DNA of 7,635 bases from Oscillospiraceae bacterium. GTDB taxonomy: Bacteria; Bacillota; Clostridia; Oscillospirales; Ruminococcaceae. Position 1 is the stretch's first letter. Each line of letters opens with the position of its first letter. The notes under the pieces are model-generated. The model was not told where the DNA came from and searched no databases. It saw only the letters and a list, made by a program, of their open reading frames with translations. Positions 1 to 5,525 of the stretch are shown piece after piece. Where the stretch lies: NCBI GenBank assembly GCA_029068025.1, contig JAIEDJ010000051.1, positions 1 to 7,635 of the forward strand. Reading direction: 5' to 3'. A program made the position numbers and the translations under genes.

Positions 1-3
1 CAT
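1..3 (-). CDS. Start codon of a gene running off the left edge (possibly ricT/yaaT)
   Basis: Only the start codon is in the window. On the minus strand, AAGGAG (12-17) is followed by an 8-nt spacer and ATG at 3-1, an ideal Clostridia start, in the same direction as darA and holB. In many Firmicutes holB is followed by ricT/yaaT, which encodes a PSP1-domain protein that partners Rny in mRNA processing and affects sporulation. That identity is inferred only from gene order; no coding sequence is visible. The gap to holB is about 170 bp and filled by palindromic repeat DNA, which is wide for genes of one operon. Confidence 0.5.
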
Positions 4-17
4 AATTATTTCTCCTT

Positions 18-175
18 AATTTTAAACCAGTTTCAAACTGCCCTGTGGGGGGCCGCGGAGTAGCAGCCAAGTCCGAACCGGTCGAAATTTTTCTTGAGAA
101 AAATTTCGACACTTTTTGAAATTCACTGTCCTGTCACATGTTGATCTCAGCATAGCGCTGTGTGATCAATAACTA
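18..175. repeat. Palindromic repeat block between holB and the next gene
   Basis: Two clear palindromes are present. CAGTTT and AAACTG (28-40) surround a single C, and a perfect 13-bp inverted repeat has arms at 81-93 and 98-110 with a TTGA loop. Its core GTCGAAAT is also the core of the hairpin at 2258-2279. From about 113 the DNA (TTTTTGAAATT, then GTTGATCTCAGC at 140-151) is a diverged plus-strand copy of the dispersed family best seen at 2093-2143. The similarity runs to about position 164, a few bases from the holB stop at 176-178. There is no U-tract after the 13-bp stem in the minus direction, so it need not terminate the operon. Confidence 0.7.
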
Positions 176-1120
176 TCAGAATATCCTTGACGTTAGATAA
201 ACGCCGCTCAGCGCGAGATTGAGATTATATATCTCGTTCTTCTCAAGCTCGAACACCGCGTCCAGCATATTTACTATCTCATTTTCGGAGAACTCCGCCG
301 CGATCTTTTCCGATTCCTTTTTGCAGAAAAGCTCCGAACCGCTGCCGTATTTCACAGCCAATGAGCCGCGTAATATGTCGGCAAGACAGTCGATCACACG
401 CGCGAACTCCGCTCTGCCCGTCTGTCCCGCAAGAGCGGCAGCCAGACCAAAGCCGTCGCGGCATCCGATAGCGGCGGCAGCGGCGCGCGCCGCCTCGATG
501 AGCTTCATTTCCGCGTTATCATCGTCAAGAGCCGCAAGGCACTTGGCGACATTGCCCGAAAACGTCAGCGAAAGCTCCTCCGCGCGTTTTCTGTCCATTC
601 CGCCGTCCGCAAGGCATTGCGCACAGCTTGCCGTATCCATATCGGGGACTTCAAACTCCGTAACGCGCGACATGACTGTTTCAGGGATAACGCTTGTGTT
701 TTCGCAGGTGAATACGAATCTCAAGTGAGCGGGCGGTTCCTCGATTATCTTGAGCAGCGCGTTCTGGTGCTGAGGGAGCATGGTGTCACAGTCCTCGAAC
801 ACGTAAACCTTTATATCGCCGTTGTTCGGCTTTATGACAGTTCCGCTCAGGATCCCGCGGAAATTCTCCATAACATACTTCCCGCCGCATTCCCGTTTGA
901 CAAATATCACATCGGGGTGATTGTCATGCTCTATATTGCGGCAGGCGGTACATTCTCCGCAGGCGCGGTTTTCGCACAGAAAAAGCTGTGCCGTATACCT
1001 CGCGAGCGTCTTTCTGCCGCAGCCCTCGTTTCCCGAGAACATAACGGCGTGCGGAAGTCTGCCCTTGGCTGCGATATCGTCCAGCTTTCGCTTGAGGCCG
1101 TCCTTACCGTATAATATCAT
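176..1120 (-). CDS. holB: DNA polymerase III subunit delta' (clamp loader)
   Basis: A 314-residue AAA+-fold subunit of the clamp loader, which with DnaX and HolA opens the beta clamp and places it on primed DNA. A degenerate P-loop, GNEGCGRKT (residues 30-38), has Arg where an active ATPase has the key Lys, as expected for delta'. A four-cysteine zinc module follows (C49, C54, C57, C60). VFEDCDTML (about 107-115) is the Walker B-like strand, NALLKIIEEPP (120-130) is a clamp-loader signature, and SRV (151-153) stands where SRC is usual. Length is normal. The ATG overlaps the darA stop as ATGA (1117-1120). Its own upstream sequence (GAGAAGGT directly before the ATG) is a poor ribosome binding site, so translation is probably coupled to darA. 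The stop is TGA at 178-176. Confidence 0.93.
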   Translation of the reverse strand: MILYGKDGLKRKLDDIAAKGRLPHAVMFSGNEGCGRKTLARYTAQLFLCENRACGECTACRNIEHDNHPDVIFVKRECGGKYVMENFRGILSGTVIKPNNGDIKVYVFEDCDTMLPQHQNALLKIIEEPPAHLRFVFTCENTSVIPETVMSRVTEFEVPDMDTASCAQCLADGGMDRKRAEELSLTFSGNVAKCLAALDDDNAEMKLIEAARAAAAAIGCRDGFGLAAALAGQTGRAEFARVIDCLADILRGSLAVKYGSGSELFCKKESEKIAAEFSENEIVNMLDAVFELEKNEIYNLNLALSGVYLTSRIF

Positions 1121-1440
1121 ACCTTCTCAAACCGTTCGATATCGGTAACGAACACCGTAGCTCCGCCGACCATGACCTCTACGGGGAAGTCGGAATATAC
1201 TCCCGTTCCGTAGGAAGTGGCGTTGGGAACAAACTGACGGCGCTTGTGAGAGTGCTCTTTGATGATATCAATGACCTCGTCAACGTTTTCATTCTCGGCG
1301 CAGATCATAAACGTTGTGTTTCCAGACAAAAGAAATCCGCCCGAGGAAGCGAGCTTTGTCGCCTGGAACCCGCTTTTGGTGAGCGCGGACTGCACGGAAT
1401 GGCTGTCGTCGTTGTTTACAATGGCATAGATCAGTTTCAT
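1117..1440 (-). CDS. darA: Cyclic di-AMP receptor, DarA/PstA (YaaQ) family
   Basis: A 107-residue PII-like protein. Members form trimers that bind cyclic di-AMP, and their downstream partner is still poorly defined. Family features seen are the N-terminal strand MKLIYAIV, the glycine/serine segment SSGGFLLSGNTTFM (about 32-45) involved in nucleotide binding, and the C-terminal GGATVFV strand (about 92-98). The frame is open further upstream to 1527, but ATG at 1440 is chosen because AAGGAG lies just before it and the homologous proteins begin here. The gene has a near-consensus promoter at 1481-1509, giving a leader of about 34 nt, and overlaps holB by 4 bases. The darA-holB order is a known Firmicutes arrangement near tmk and ricT. 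Confidence 0.93.
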   Translation of the reverse strand: MKLIYAIVNNDDSHSVQSALTKSGFQATKLASSGGFLLSGNTTFMICAENENVDEVIDIIKEHSHKRRQFVPNATSYGTGVYSDFPVEVMVGGATVFVTDIERFEKV

Positions 1441-1480
1441 AAAGATCAACTCCTTGAGTTGTAATTTTGATAATAATATT

Positions 1481-1509
1481 ATTATACAACATTTTCTCCG
1501 AAATTGCAA
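1481..1509 (-). promoter_or_regulatory. Sigma-A promoter for darA-holB
   Basis: On the minus strand, -35 TTGCAA (1509-1504), a 17-bp spacer and -10 TATAAT (1486-1481) precede darA. Transcription should start near 1474. The -10 lies inside a perfect 16-bp palindrome made only of A and T (1470-1485), which may just reflect composition. Confidence 0.75.
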
Positions 1510-1543
1510 GAGCACGTATCTGTTCAAACACGTTTTTTTGCTG

Positions 1544-1566
1544 TTTGTATGCTGATTATATACAAA
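1544..1566. promoter_or_regulatory. Inverted repeat between divergent promoters, possible operator
   Basis: TTTGTAT (1544-1550) and ATACAAA (1560-1566) form a perfect 7-bp inverted repeat with 9 bp between the arms. It lies between the darA promoter (1481-1509) and the ferredoxin promoter (1606-1633), where a dimeric repressor could act. The DNA is AT-rich and such repeats arise by chance, so this is only a candidate. Confidence 0.2.
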
Positions 1567-1605
1567 TTACACAAAAATCAACGAAAATTTTCTCCGTATT
1601 TGCAC

Positions 1606-1644
1606 TTGATTTTTTTTTGAAATATGGTAAAATAAAAGTAATAC
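1606..1644 (+). promoter_or_regulatory. Promoter of the ferredoxin gene
   Basis: The best reading is -35 TTGATT (1606-1611), a 16-bp spacer and -10 TAAAAT (1628-1633), preceded by TGG, which gives an extended -10. A second overlapping reading, TTGAAA (1617-1622) with TAATAC (1639-1644), has the same spacing. Either gives a leader of about 50-65 nt before the ferredoxin start. Confidence 0.65.
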
Positions 1645-1701
1645 ACTTGGAGTTTTCAAATATTCTCAAGGGTATAAAAAATATTCAGGAGGTAACTACC
1701 A

Positions 1702-1869
1702 ATGGCTTATAAGATTTCTGATGAATGTATTTCCTGCGGCGCTTGCGCAGACGGCTGCCCCGTTTCTGCGATCTCTGAGGGCGACGGCAAGTATGTTATC
1801 GACGCGGGCACCTGCATCGACTGCGGCGCTTGCTCCGATACCTGCCCTGTGGGCGCTCCCAAGGGTTAA
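1702..1869 (+). CDS. 2[4Fe-4S] clostridial-type ferredoxin
   Basis: A 55-residue soluble ferredoxin, the full normal length for the clostridial type. Two cluster motifs of the form CxxCxxCxxxCP are present: C9, C12, C15, C19 and C38, C41, C44, C48, each closed by CP. As in the family, the first three cysteines of each motif plus the last of the other should hold each cubane. It would carry low-potential electrons between enzymes such as pyruvate:ferredoxin oxidoreductase and hydrogenase; no partner gene is nearby. AGGAGGT (1687-1693) sits 8 nt before the ATG. The gene has its own promoter and terminator and is therefore monocistronic. Codon choice strongly favours GGC, TGC and GAC, as in highly expressed genes. 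Confidence 0.95.
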   Translation: MAYKISDECISCGACADGCPVSAISEGDGKYVIDAGTCIDCGACSDTCPVGAPKG

Positions 1870-1895
1870 TAATGGGGATACATAACGTCCTACCG

Positions 1896-1929
1896 GCCCG
1901 GTGAAAGCGATTTTGCCGGGCGTTTTTTT
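1896..1929 (+). terminator. Intrinsic terminator after the ferredoxin gene
   Basis: GCCCGG (1896-1901) pairs with CCGGGC (1916-1921), extended inward by a T-G wobble, and is followed by G and seven T residues (1923-1929). It lies 27 bp after the ferredoxin stop codon. Confidence 0.9.
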
Positions 1930-1950
1930 GTTTGCGGATATATCCTCTTA

Positions 1951-1990
1951 AATGTTGATCTCGGCTGGTTTTATAACGTTGATGAGGGGC
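1951..1990 (+). repeat. Paired-motif repeat, copy B (divergent)
   Basis: GTTGATCTCGGC (1954-1965) matches the family core seen at 2122-2133. A partial second core, GTTGATGAGGGGC (1978-1990), follows TTTTATAAC, a linker sequence also present in the copies at 2179-2230 and 5784-5835. The half-site spacing here is 24 bp rather than the 39-40 bp of other copies, so this copy looks deleted or rearranged. Confidence 0.5.
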
Positions 1991-2002
1991 TATTGATTTA
2001 AA

Positions 2003-2104
2003 AAATTTCAAAAACGCTCAGTGCTGCGCACTGAGCTAGCCAGCCCCGCTCGGCTCCGCTTCACTTCGTTCCGCTGCGCCGAGCAGGACTGCTTTTTGAA
2101 ATTT
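2003..2104. repeat. Composite palindrome with AAATTTCAAAAA arms
   Basis: A perfect 12-bp inverted repeat (2003-2014 and 2093-2104) encloses two stems. The first is a perfect 9-bp hairpin, GCTCAGTGC and GCACTGAGC with loop TGC (2016-2036). The second pairs GCTCGGC (2048-2054) with GCCGAGC (2078-2084). The right arm continues directly into the paired-motif copy at 2122. No protein is encoded convincingly on either strand. Confidence 0.75.
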
Positions 2105-2246
2105 GCAGTCACCCACGCGTTGTTGATCTTGGCTTGGGCGCTTTGTGCCATCTTTGTCACATTTATCTTTGCGCAGACGCTAAGATAAACATTATAAACG
2201 CACAGCAAAGGCACTTACGCCAAGAACAACATTATAGATACGCATG
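2105..2246. repeat. Two paired-motif repeat copies (C and D) facing each other
   Basis: Copy C is on the plus strand, with cores at 2122-2133 (GTTGATCTTGGC) and 2161-2172 (ATTTATCTTTGC). Copy D is on the minus strand, with cores at 2219-2230 (GTTGTTCTTGGC) and 2179-2190 (GTTTATCTTAGC). The cores are 39 and 40 bp apart. Because the copies oppose each other, 2122-2230 forms an imperfect hairpin of about 50 bp. Copy C and its left flank (2073-2143) match 7523-7593 in inverted orientation at 66 of 71 positions. Confidence 0.7.
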
Positions 2247-2349
2247 AATTTCAAATAGGTCGAAATTTTAATTTCGACCGGTTCTCAATTGACGGCTAAG
2301 CGGAGCGCCAACGGCGCGGAGCGTGCCGCCAATTGAGAAATTTGAAATT
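2247..2349. repeat. Nested palindrome with AATTTCAAAT arms
   Basis: Outer arms AATTTCAAAT (2247-2256) and ATTTGAAATT (2340-2349) enclose two structures. One is a perfect 10-bp hairpin, GGTCGAAATT and AATTTCGACC (2258-2279). The other pairs TTCTCAATTG (2282-2291) with CAATTGAGAA (2330-2339) around CGCC-AAC-GGCG. The outer arm resembles that of the element at 2003-2104, and the hairpin core resembles the one at 81-110. Confidence 0.7.
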
Positions 2350-2356
2350 TATTTAA

Positions 2357-2411
2357 ATAAGAAAAGGGGCTGTATCGCGAGCGCCTGTTTGGCTTTCGTG
2401 ATACAACCCCT
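2357..2411 (-). terminator. Intrinsic terminator on the minus strand
   Basis: A 15-bp stem (2366-2380 with 2396-2410), with one mismatch and one wobble and the outer run GGGG/CCCC, is followed on the minus strand by TTTTCTTAT (2365-2357). In the plus direction the stem is followed only by TCTTAAATG, so it fits leftward transcription better. It would end the transcript expected from the promoter at 3099-3127. Confidence 0.65.
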
Positions 2412-2498
2412 CTTAAATGAACGTTCAAATCAAATTACTTCGGCACGCTGTAAAATCAGCAAGTTTACCCAATCGCGGCAGTGAGCCATGGAACGCAT

Positions 2499-2828
2499 AA
2501 CCGCTCGGTTTACCGCCCCGTATCGCGCTCGGAACCAATTTTCTCGCGCCAATTCCGCGTTTCGCGGAACATTTCTCCGCCGCAAGTAACAACGGAGAGA
2601 GCTTTCGCAATCCTGCGAATGAGAAAACCGCACCATTTGCGGATCAACAATACCGCCACCCGGCGGGGAATTTCCGCACCCTGCGGAAGTGAAAAAGCTG
2701 TTCACGCTCCCGTGAACTTGGATAACCGCACCCATGCGGAGTGGAAAACCGCACCTTGCGGGACAAATTACCGCACCAAGTGCAGCATAACGCCGCACCC
2801 TGCGGGGATTTTCCGCATTCCTGCGGAA
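2499..2828. repeat. Array of about 13 short hairpins (CCGCA...TGCGG type)
   Basis: Successive hairpins lie at 2499-2510, 2553-2569, 2574-2598, 2604-2619, 2628-2642, 2653-2666, 2672-2688, 2700-2717, 2726-2739, 2749-2761, 2771-2785, 2793-2805 and 2811-2828. Most have the stem CCGCA/TGCGG or TTCCGCA/TGCGGAA with a loop of 3-5 bases (CCC, CCCA, CCT, CCATT, TTCC). Others keep pairing with different bases: GTTCACG/CGTGAAC, CCGCC/GGCGG, TTCGCA/TGCGAA, TTCCGCG/CGCGGAA. From 2604 on, starts are 18-28 bp apart. Only the one at 2771 is damaged (one mismatch). AT-rich linkers such as AAAA, ATTA and GGATAA separate them. The frames open through the array are by-products. Confidence 0.8.
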
Positions 2829-3098
2829 GGAACAAGCAGCCCTTTCCGTTGCCGTACTCAAATCGCTGCCGCCGCCCGCCCTGCGCCTCTTCCGATCTCG
2901 CGGGACTTTGCGTAGCGGATTGTGACAGCTGAAAACAAGTAAATGTTTTCGGCGCTGAAAAGCCGCAGCCGCTCTGAGAGCACTGCTTGAAACGGGCTAT
3001 CGGATAACAACCGCGCGAATTTAACGCCCGCGCACTCCCGATAGGGGGAAGATCCCCCAATGCACAAGAATTACTCCCGTGCAGTTATACCCAACTAT

Positions 3099-3127
3099 AT
3101 TTTAACCTATTTTATTGGAAATGTCAA
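3099..3127 (-). promoter_or_regulatory. Strong sigma-A promoter reading leftward
   Basis: On the minus strand, a perfect -35 TTGACA (3127-3122), a 17-bp spacer and -10 TAAAAT (3104-3099) are seen. Transcription should start near 3092. It is the best -35 match in the window and points away from thrS into the structured region, so it is not explained by any protein gene seen. Confidence 0.75.
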
Positions 3128-3179
3128 GTGTTTTTTGCTAAAAATTACATATAAATATACTTATAAGCGCACAAGCCGC

Positions 3180-3208
3180 TTGACTTTTGACTGAATTTGG
3201 TGTAAAAT
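3180..3208 (+). promoter_or_regulatory. Sigma-A promoter of thrS
   Basis: TTGACT (3180-3185), a 17-bp spacer and TAAAAT (3203-3208) precede thrS. The start near 3215 gives a leader of about 330 nt. It diverges from the leftward promoter, with about 50 bp of AT-rich DNA between the two -35 boxes. Confidence 0.75.
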
Positions 3209-3214
3209 ATAAAA

Positions 3215-3545
3215 TGAGATTGTATTTCTCACACGGAAGTATCCGTGTACAGCTTGTAGATAAACCTCTCTGCGAGAGGGGGAGAGGGTGGGGCTCCGCC
3301 CCAGCCCCGAAGGGACGAAGTCCCGGAGCTAGCAATGAGCGTTTGTGCGCAGCACAAATGCCATTGCGTTTAACAAACGGCTTTTCCGTTTGTTAAACCG
3401 CGCCAAAGGGCTCGCATTATGCGCTTTGCGCAAAACGCCGCCCTTTGGAAACCCGAATTTCGGAATTTTAATACAAACTGCACACATAAGTATTCGTGTA
3501 TTTTATCGGTCGGACGTTCGTAGGTTCGGCGGAAAGGAAAAAACT
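3215..3545 (+). promoter_or_regulatory. Long thrS leader composed of seven consecutive hairpins
   Basis: Seven stems follow one another: ACACGGA/TCCGTGT (3231-3248), CCTCTC/GAGAGG (3265-3279), TGGGGC/GCCCCA (3289-3303), GGGAC/GTCCC (3312-3324), a 10-bp stem with one wobble (3339-3361), a perfect 13-bp stem with loop CTTTT (3368-3398), and CCAAAGGGC/GCCCTTTGG (3403-3448) enclosing the GCATTATGC hairpin. The G-rich part around 3265-3300 resembles REP-like palindromes. Firmicutes thrS is often controlled by a T-box, but no TGGNACCGCG antiterminator sequence and no terminator with a U-tract was found. GGAAAGGA (3531-3538) is the thrS ribosome binding site. Whether the stems regulate thrS or are inserted repeats is open. 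Confidence 0.5.
3414..3438 (+). repeat. GCATTATGC hairpin module, copy 1 (loop TTT)
   Basis: GCATTATGCGC, loop TTT, GCGCAAAACGC: an 11-position stem with two mismatches. The same arms recur at 5597-5621 (loop TAC) and 7606-7630 (loop TGC). Here the module sits inside the stem at 3403-3448 of the thrS leader. Confidence 0.7.
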
Positions 3546-5483
3546 ATGAAGATCACATTGAAAAACGGAGAAGCAAGAGAATTCGACGCGGGTATGTCGG
3601 CGTTTGACATCGCGCGTGAGCTCGGTCTTGCAAAAACGGCGTGCGCCGCTGAGATCGACGGCAAGGTCTGCGATATGCGCACGACCCTCGATAAGGACTG
3701 CACGCTGAATCTGCTTACGTTTGAGGACGATCAGGGACAGAGAGCGTTCAACCACACCGCGTCGCATATTTTAGCGCAGGCGGTAAAGCGCTTGTACCCG
3801 AATACGAAGCTGGCTATTGGTCCCGCTATCGACAACGGGTTCTATTACGATTTTGACACGGACGAGCCGTTCACCACCGAAACGCTTACCAAAATCGAAG
3901 CAGAAATGAAGAAGATCGTCAAGGAGAGCATAAAGCTCGAGCATTTCGAGATGTCTCCCGACGAAGCTATAAAATATCTTGAGGAGCAGGGCGAGATCTA
4001 CAAGGTCGAGCTTTGCAGGGAGCACGCCGACAAGGGCGAGCCTATCTCGTTCTACAAGCAGGGCGACTTCACCGACCTTTGCGCGGGTCCGCACCTTATG
4101 TCTACATCCTCCGTAAAGGCGTACAAGCTGACCTCCGTGACGGGCGCGTATTGGCGCGGTTCGGAAAAGAACAAAATGCTCACCCGTATCTACGGCACGG
4201 CGTTCCCGTCAAAGGACGAGCTGAATGCATATCTTGAGCGCGTTGAGGAAGCTAAGAAGCGCGACCACAACAAGCTCGGACGCGAGCTGGAATATTTCAC
4301 CACCGTTGATTATATAGGTCAAGGTCTGCCGATACTTCTTCCGAAGGGCGCTAAGGTAATTCAGATTCTTCAGCGCTGGGTCGAGGACGTAGAGGCAAAG
4401 CGCGGCTGTCAGCTTACCAAAACGCCGTATATGGCAAAGCGCGAGCTGTACAAAATTTCCGGTCACTGGGATCATTACCTCGACGGAATGTTCGTGCTTG
4501 GTGATCCGATGGACGAGACCAAGGAATGTTTCGCGCTCCGTCCGATGACCTGCCCGTTCCAGTATCAGGTATTTCTGAACCGTCAGCGTTCTTACCGCGA
4601 TCTGCCCATGCGCTTGACGGAGACCTCCACGCTGTTCCGCAATGAGGACAGCGGCGAAATGCACGGACTTATCCGTGTTCGTCAGTTCACTATCTCCGAG
4701 GGTCACTATATCCTCCGTCCCGAACAGCTTGAGGAAGAGTTCCGCGGCTGTCTGGAGCTCGCGAAGTATATGCTTGAGACTGTCGGTATGCTTGAGGACT
4801 GCACATTCCGCTTCTCGCAGTGGGATCCCGCTAATCCCAAGAACAAGTACGAGGGTACTCCCGAGCAATGGGAAAAGGCACAGGCTGCCATGAAGACGAT
4901 CCTTGACGATCTCGGCGTGAATTACACTGTCGGGATCGATGAGGCGGCGTTCTATGGACCGAAGCTTGATATTCAGTATCATAACGTGTTCGGCAAGGAA
5001 GATACTATCGTTACAATACAGATCGATATGCTGCTTGCCGAGAAGTTCGGCATGGAGTACGTTGATGTTGACGGCACAAAGAAGAATCCGTATATTATCC
5101 ACCGCACATCGCTGGGCTGCTATGAGAGAACTCTTGCTTATCTGATCGAGAAGTACGCTGGTGCTCTGCCGCTTTGGATGTCGCCGGAGCAGGTTCGCAT
5201 ACTGCCCGTTACCGACCGCGCGAAGGAATACGGCGAGGGTATCGCGAAACGCCTTGACGATCTCGGGATCCGTGTTACCGTCGATAACAGAAACGAGAAG
5301 ATCGGCTACAAGATCCGCCAGGCACAGCTCGAAAAGATCCCGTATTTCTTTATCGTAGGCGACAAGGAAGTAGAGGATAACACGGTATCGCTCCGTTCGC
5401 GCAAGGACGGCGACCTCGGCGCTTCTCCGCTTGAGGACGTTATCGCGAAGATAATCAAAGAGAACGCCGAAAAAACGAAATAA
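3546..5483 (+). CDS. thrS: Threonine--tRNA ligase
   Basis: This class II synthetase (645 residues, normal length) charges tRNA-Thr in the cytoplasm. In order it has a TGS domain (about 1-61); the editing domain with H70 and H74 (HTASH) and C179/H183 (CAGPH), which clears Ser-tRNA-Thr; the catalytic core with motif 2 (FRNEDSGEMHG, R365) and motif 3 (R528); and the C-terminal anticodon-binding domain (about 540-645). Zinc ligands that select threonine are C336 (MTCPF), H387 (SEGHY) and H519 (IIHRTSLG). The motif 2 region reads RVRQFTISEGH instead of the better known RVRGFTQDDAH. The frame is open back to 3345, but ATG at 3546 is chosen because AAAGGA lies 7 nt before it and the TGS domain begins there. 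No intrinsic terminator is clear afterwards. Confidence 0.97.
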   Translation: MKITLKNGEAREFDAGMSAFDIARELGLAKTACAAEIDGKVCDMRTTLDKDCTLNLLTFEDDQGQRAFNHTASHILAQAVKRLYPNTKLAIGPAIDNGFYYDFDTDEPFTTETLTKIEAEMKKIVKESIKLEHFEMSPDEAIKYLEEQGEIYKVELCREHADKGEPISFYKQGDFTDLCAGPHLMSTSSVKAYKLTSVTGAYWRGSEKNKMLTRIYGTAFPSKDELNAYLERVEEAKKRDHNKLGRELEYFTTVDYIGQGLPILLPKGAKVIQILQRWVEDVEAKRGCQLTKTPYMAKRELYKISGHWDHYLDGMFVLGDPMDETKECFALRPMTCPFQYQVFLNRQRSYRDLPMRLTETSTLFRNEDSGEMHGLIRVRQFTISEGHYILRPEQLEEEFRGCLELAKYMLETVGMLEDCTFRFSQWDPANPKNKYEGTPEQWEKAQAAMKTILDDLGVNYTVGIDEAAFYGPKLDIQYHNVFGKEDTIVTIQIDMLLAEKFGMEYVDVDGTKKNPYIIHRTSLGCYERTLAYLIEKYAGALPLWMSPEQVRILPVTDRAKEYGEGIAKRLDDLGIRVTVDNRNEKIGYKIRQAQLEKIPYFFIVGDKEVEDNTVSLRSRKDGDLGASPLEDVIAKIIKENAEKTK

Positions 5484-5485
5484 TG

Positions 5486-5506
5486 GTTTTCCGCAATGCG
5501 GAAAAC
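5486..5506. repeat. Perfect palindromic hairpin just after thrS
   Basis: GTTTTCCGCA and TGCGGAAAAC flank one A, directly after the thrS stop. The TTCCGCA/TGCGGAA part is the stem of the hairpin array at 2499-2828. No U-tract follows, so intrinsic termination is doubtful; it may protect the 3' end of the mRNA or simply be a repeat. Confidence 0.6.
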
Positions 5507-5525
5507 TGACGGTCTGAGAACAAGT

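Larger units (their letters stand above)
2357..3092 (-). ncRNA. Candidate long structured noncoding RNA with hairpin array
   Basis: A minus-strand transcript of about 735 nt is predicted from a consensus promoter (3099-3127) to an intrinsic terminator (2357-2411). Its first 160 nt contain a close run of helices: TGCAC/GTGCA (3061-3083), GGGGA/TCCCC (3045-3057), CTATCGG/CCGATAG (2997-3044), GCAG...CTGC around GCTC/GAGC (2965-2986), CGGC/GCCG (2950-2965) and GAAAACA/TGTTTTC (2931-2950). The array of about 13 hairpins at 2499-2828 follows. Open frames exist here on both strands (for example from TTG at 3067 with GGGAG upstream), but they cross stem after stem and show no domain. I recognise none of the hallmarks of RNase P, tmRNA, SRP or 6S RNA. 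The promoter is visible; that the product is one RNA is inference. Confidence 0.45.

Noticed and set aside
219..1148. Plus-strand open frames of 75-169 residues
   Set aside because: They are antisense shadows of holB with no start signals or domains.
2499..2828. CRISPR array
   Set aside because: Units are short hairpins of varying sequence with 18-28 bp spacing. There is no constant direct repeat with unique spacers of equal length, and no cas gene.
3001..3060. T-box antiterminator for thrS (AACCGCG then CGCCC near 3009-3030)
   Set aside because: Only the ACCGCG half resembles the T-box; the preceding AGGGTGG part is absent. The region lies upstream of the thrS promoter and is better explained as part of the leftward transcript.
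2430..3067. Several open frames of 60-144 residues on both strands
   Set aside because: They run through the hairpin array and helices on both strands alike and have no domain. The one starting at TTG 3067 has a GGGAG nearby, but its codons follow the stems, not protein constraints.
3345..3545. N-terminal extension of ThrRS by 67 residues
   Set aside because: The frame is open by chance through leader hairpins. AAAGGA lies directly before ATG at 3546, and the TGS domain starts there.
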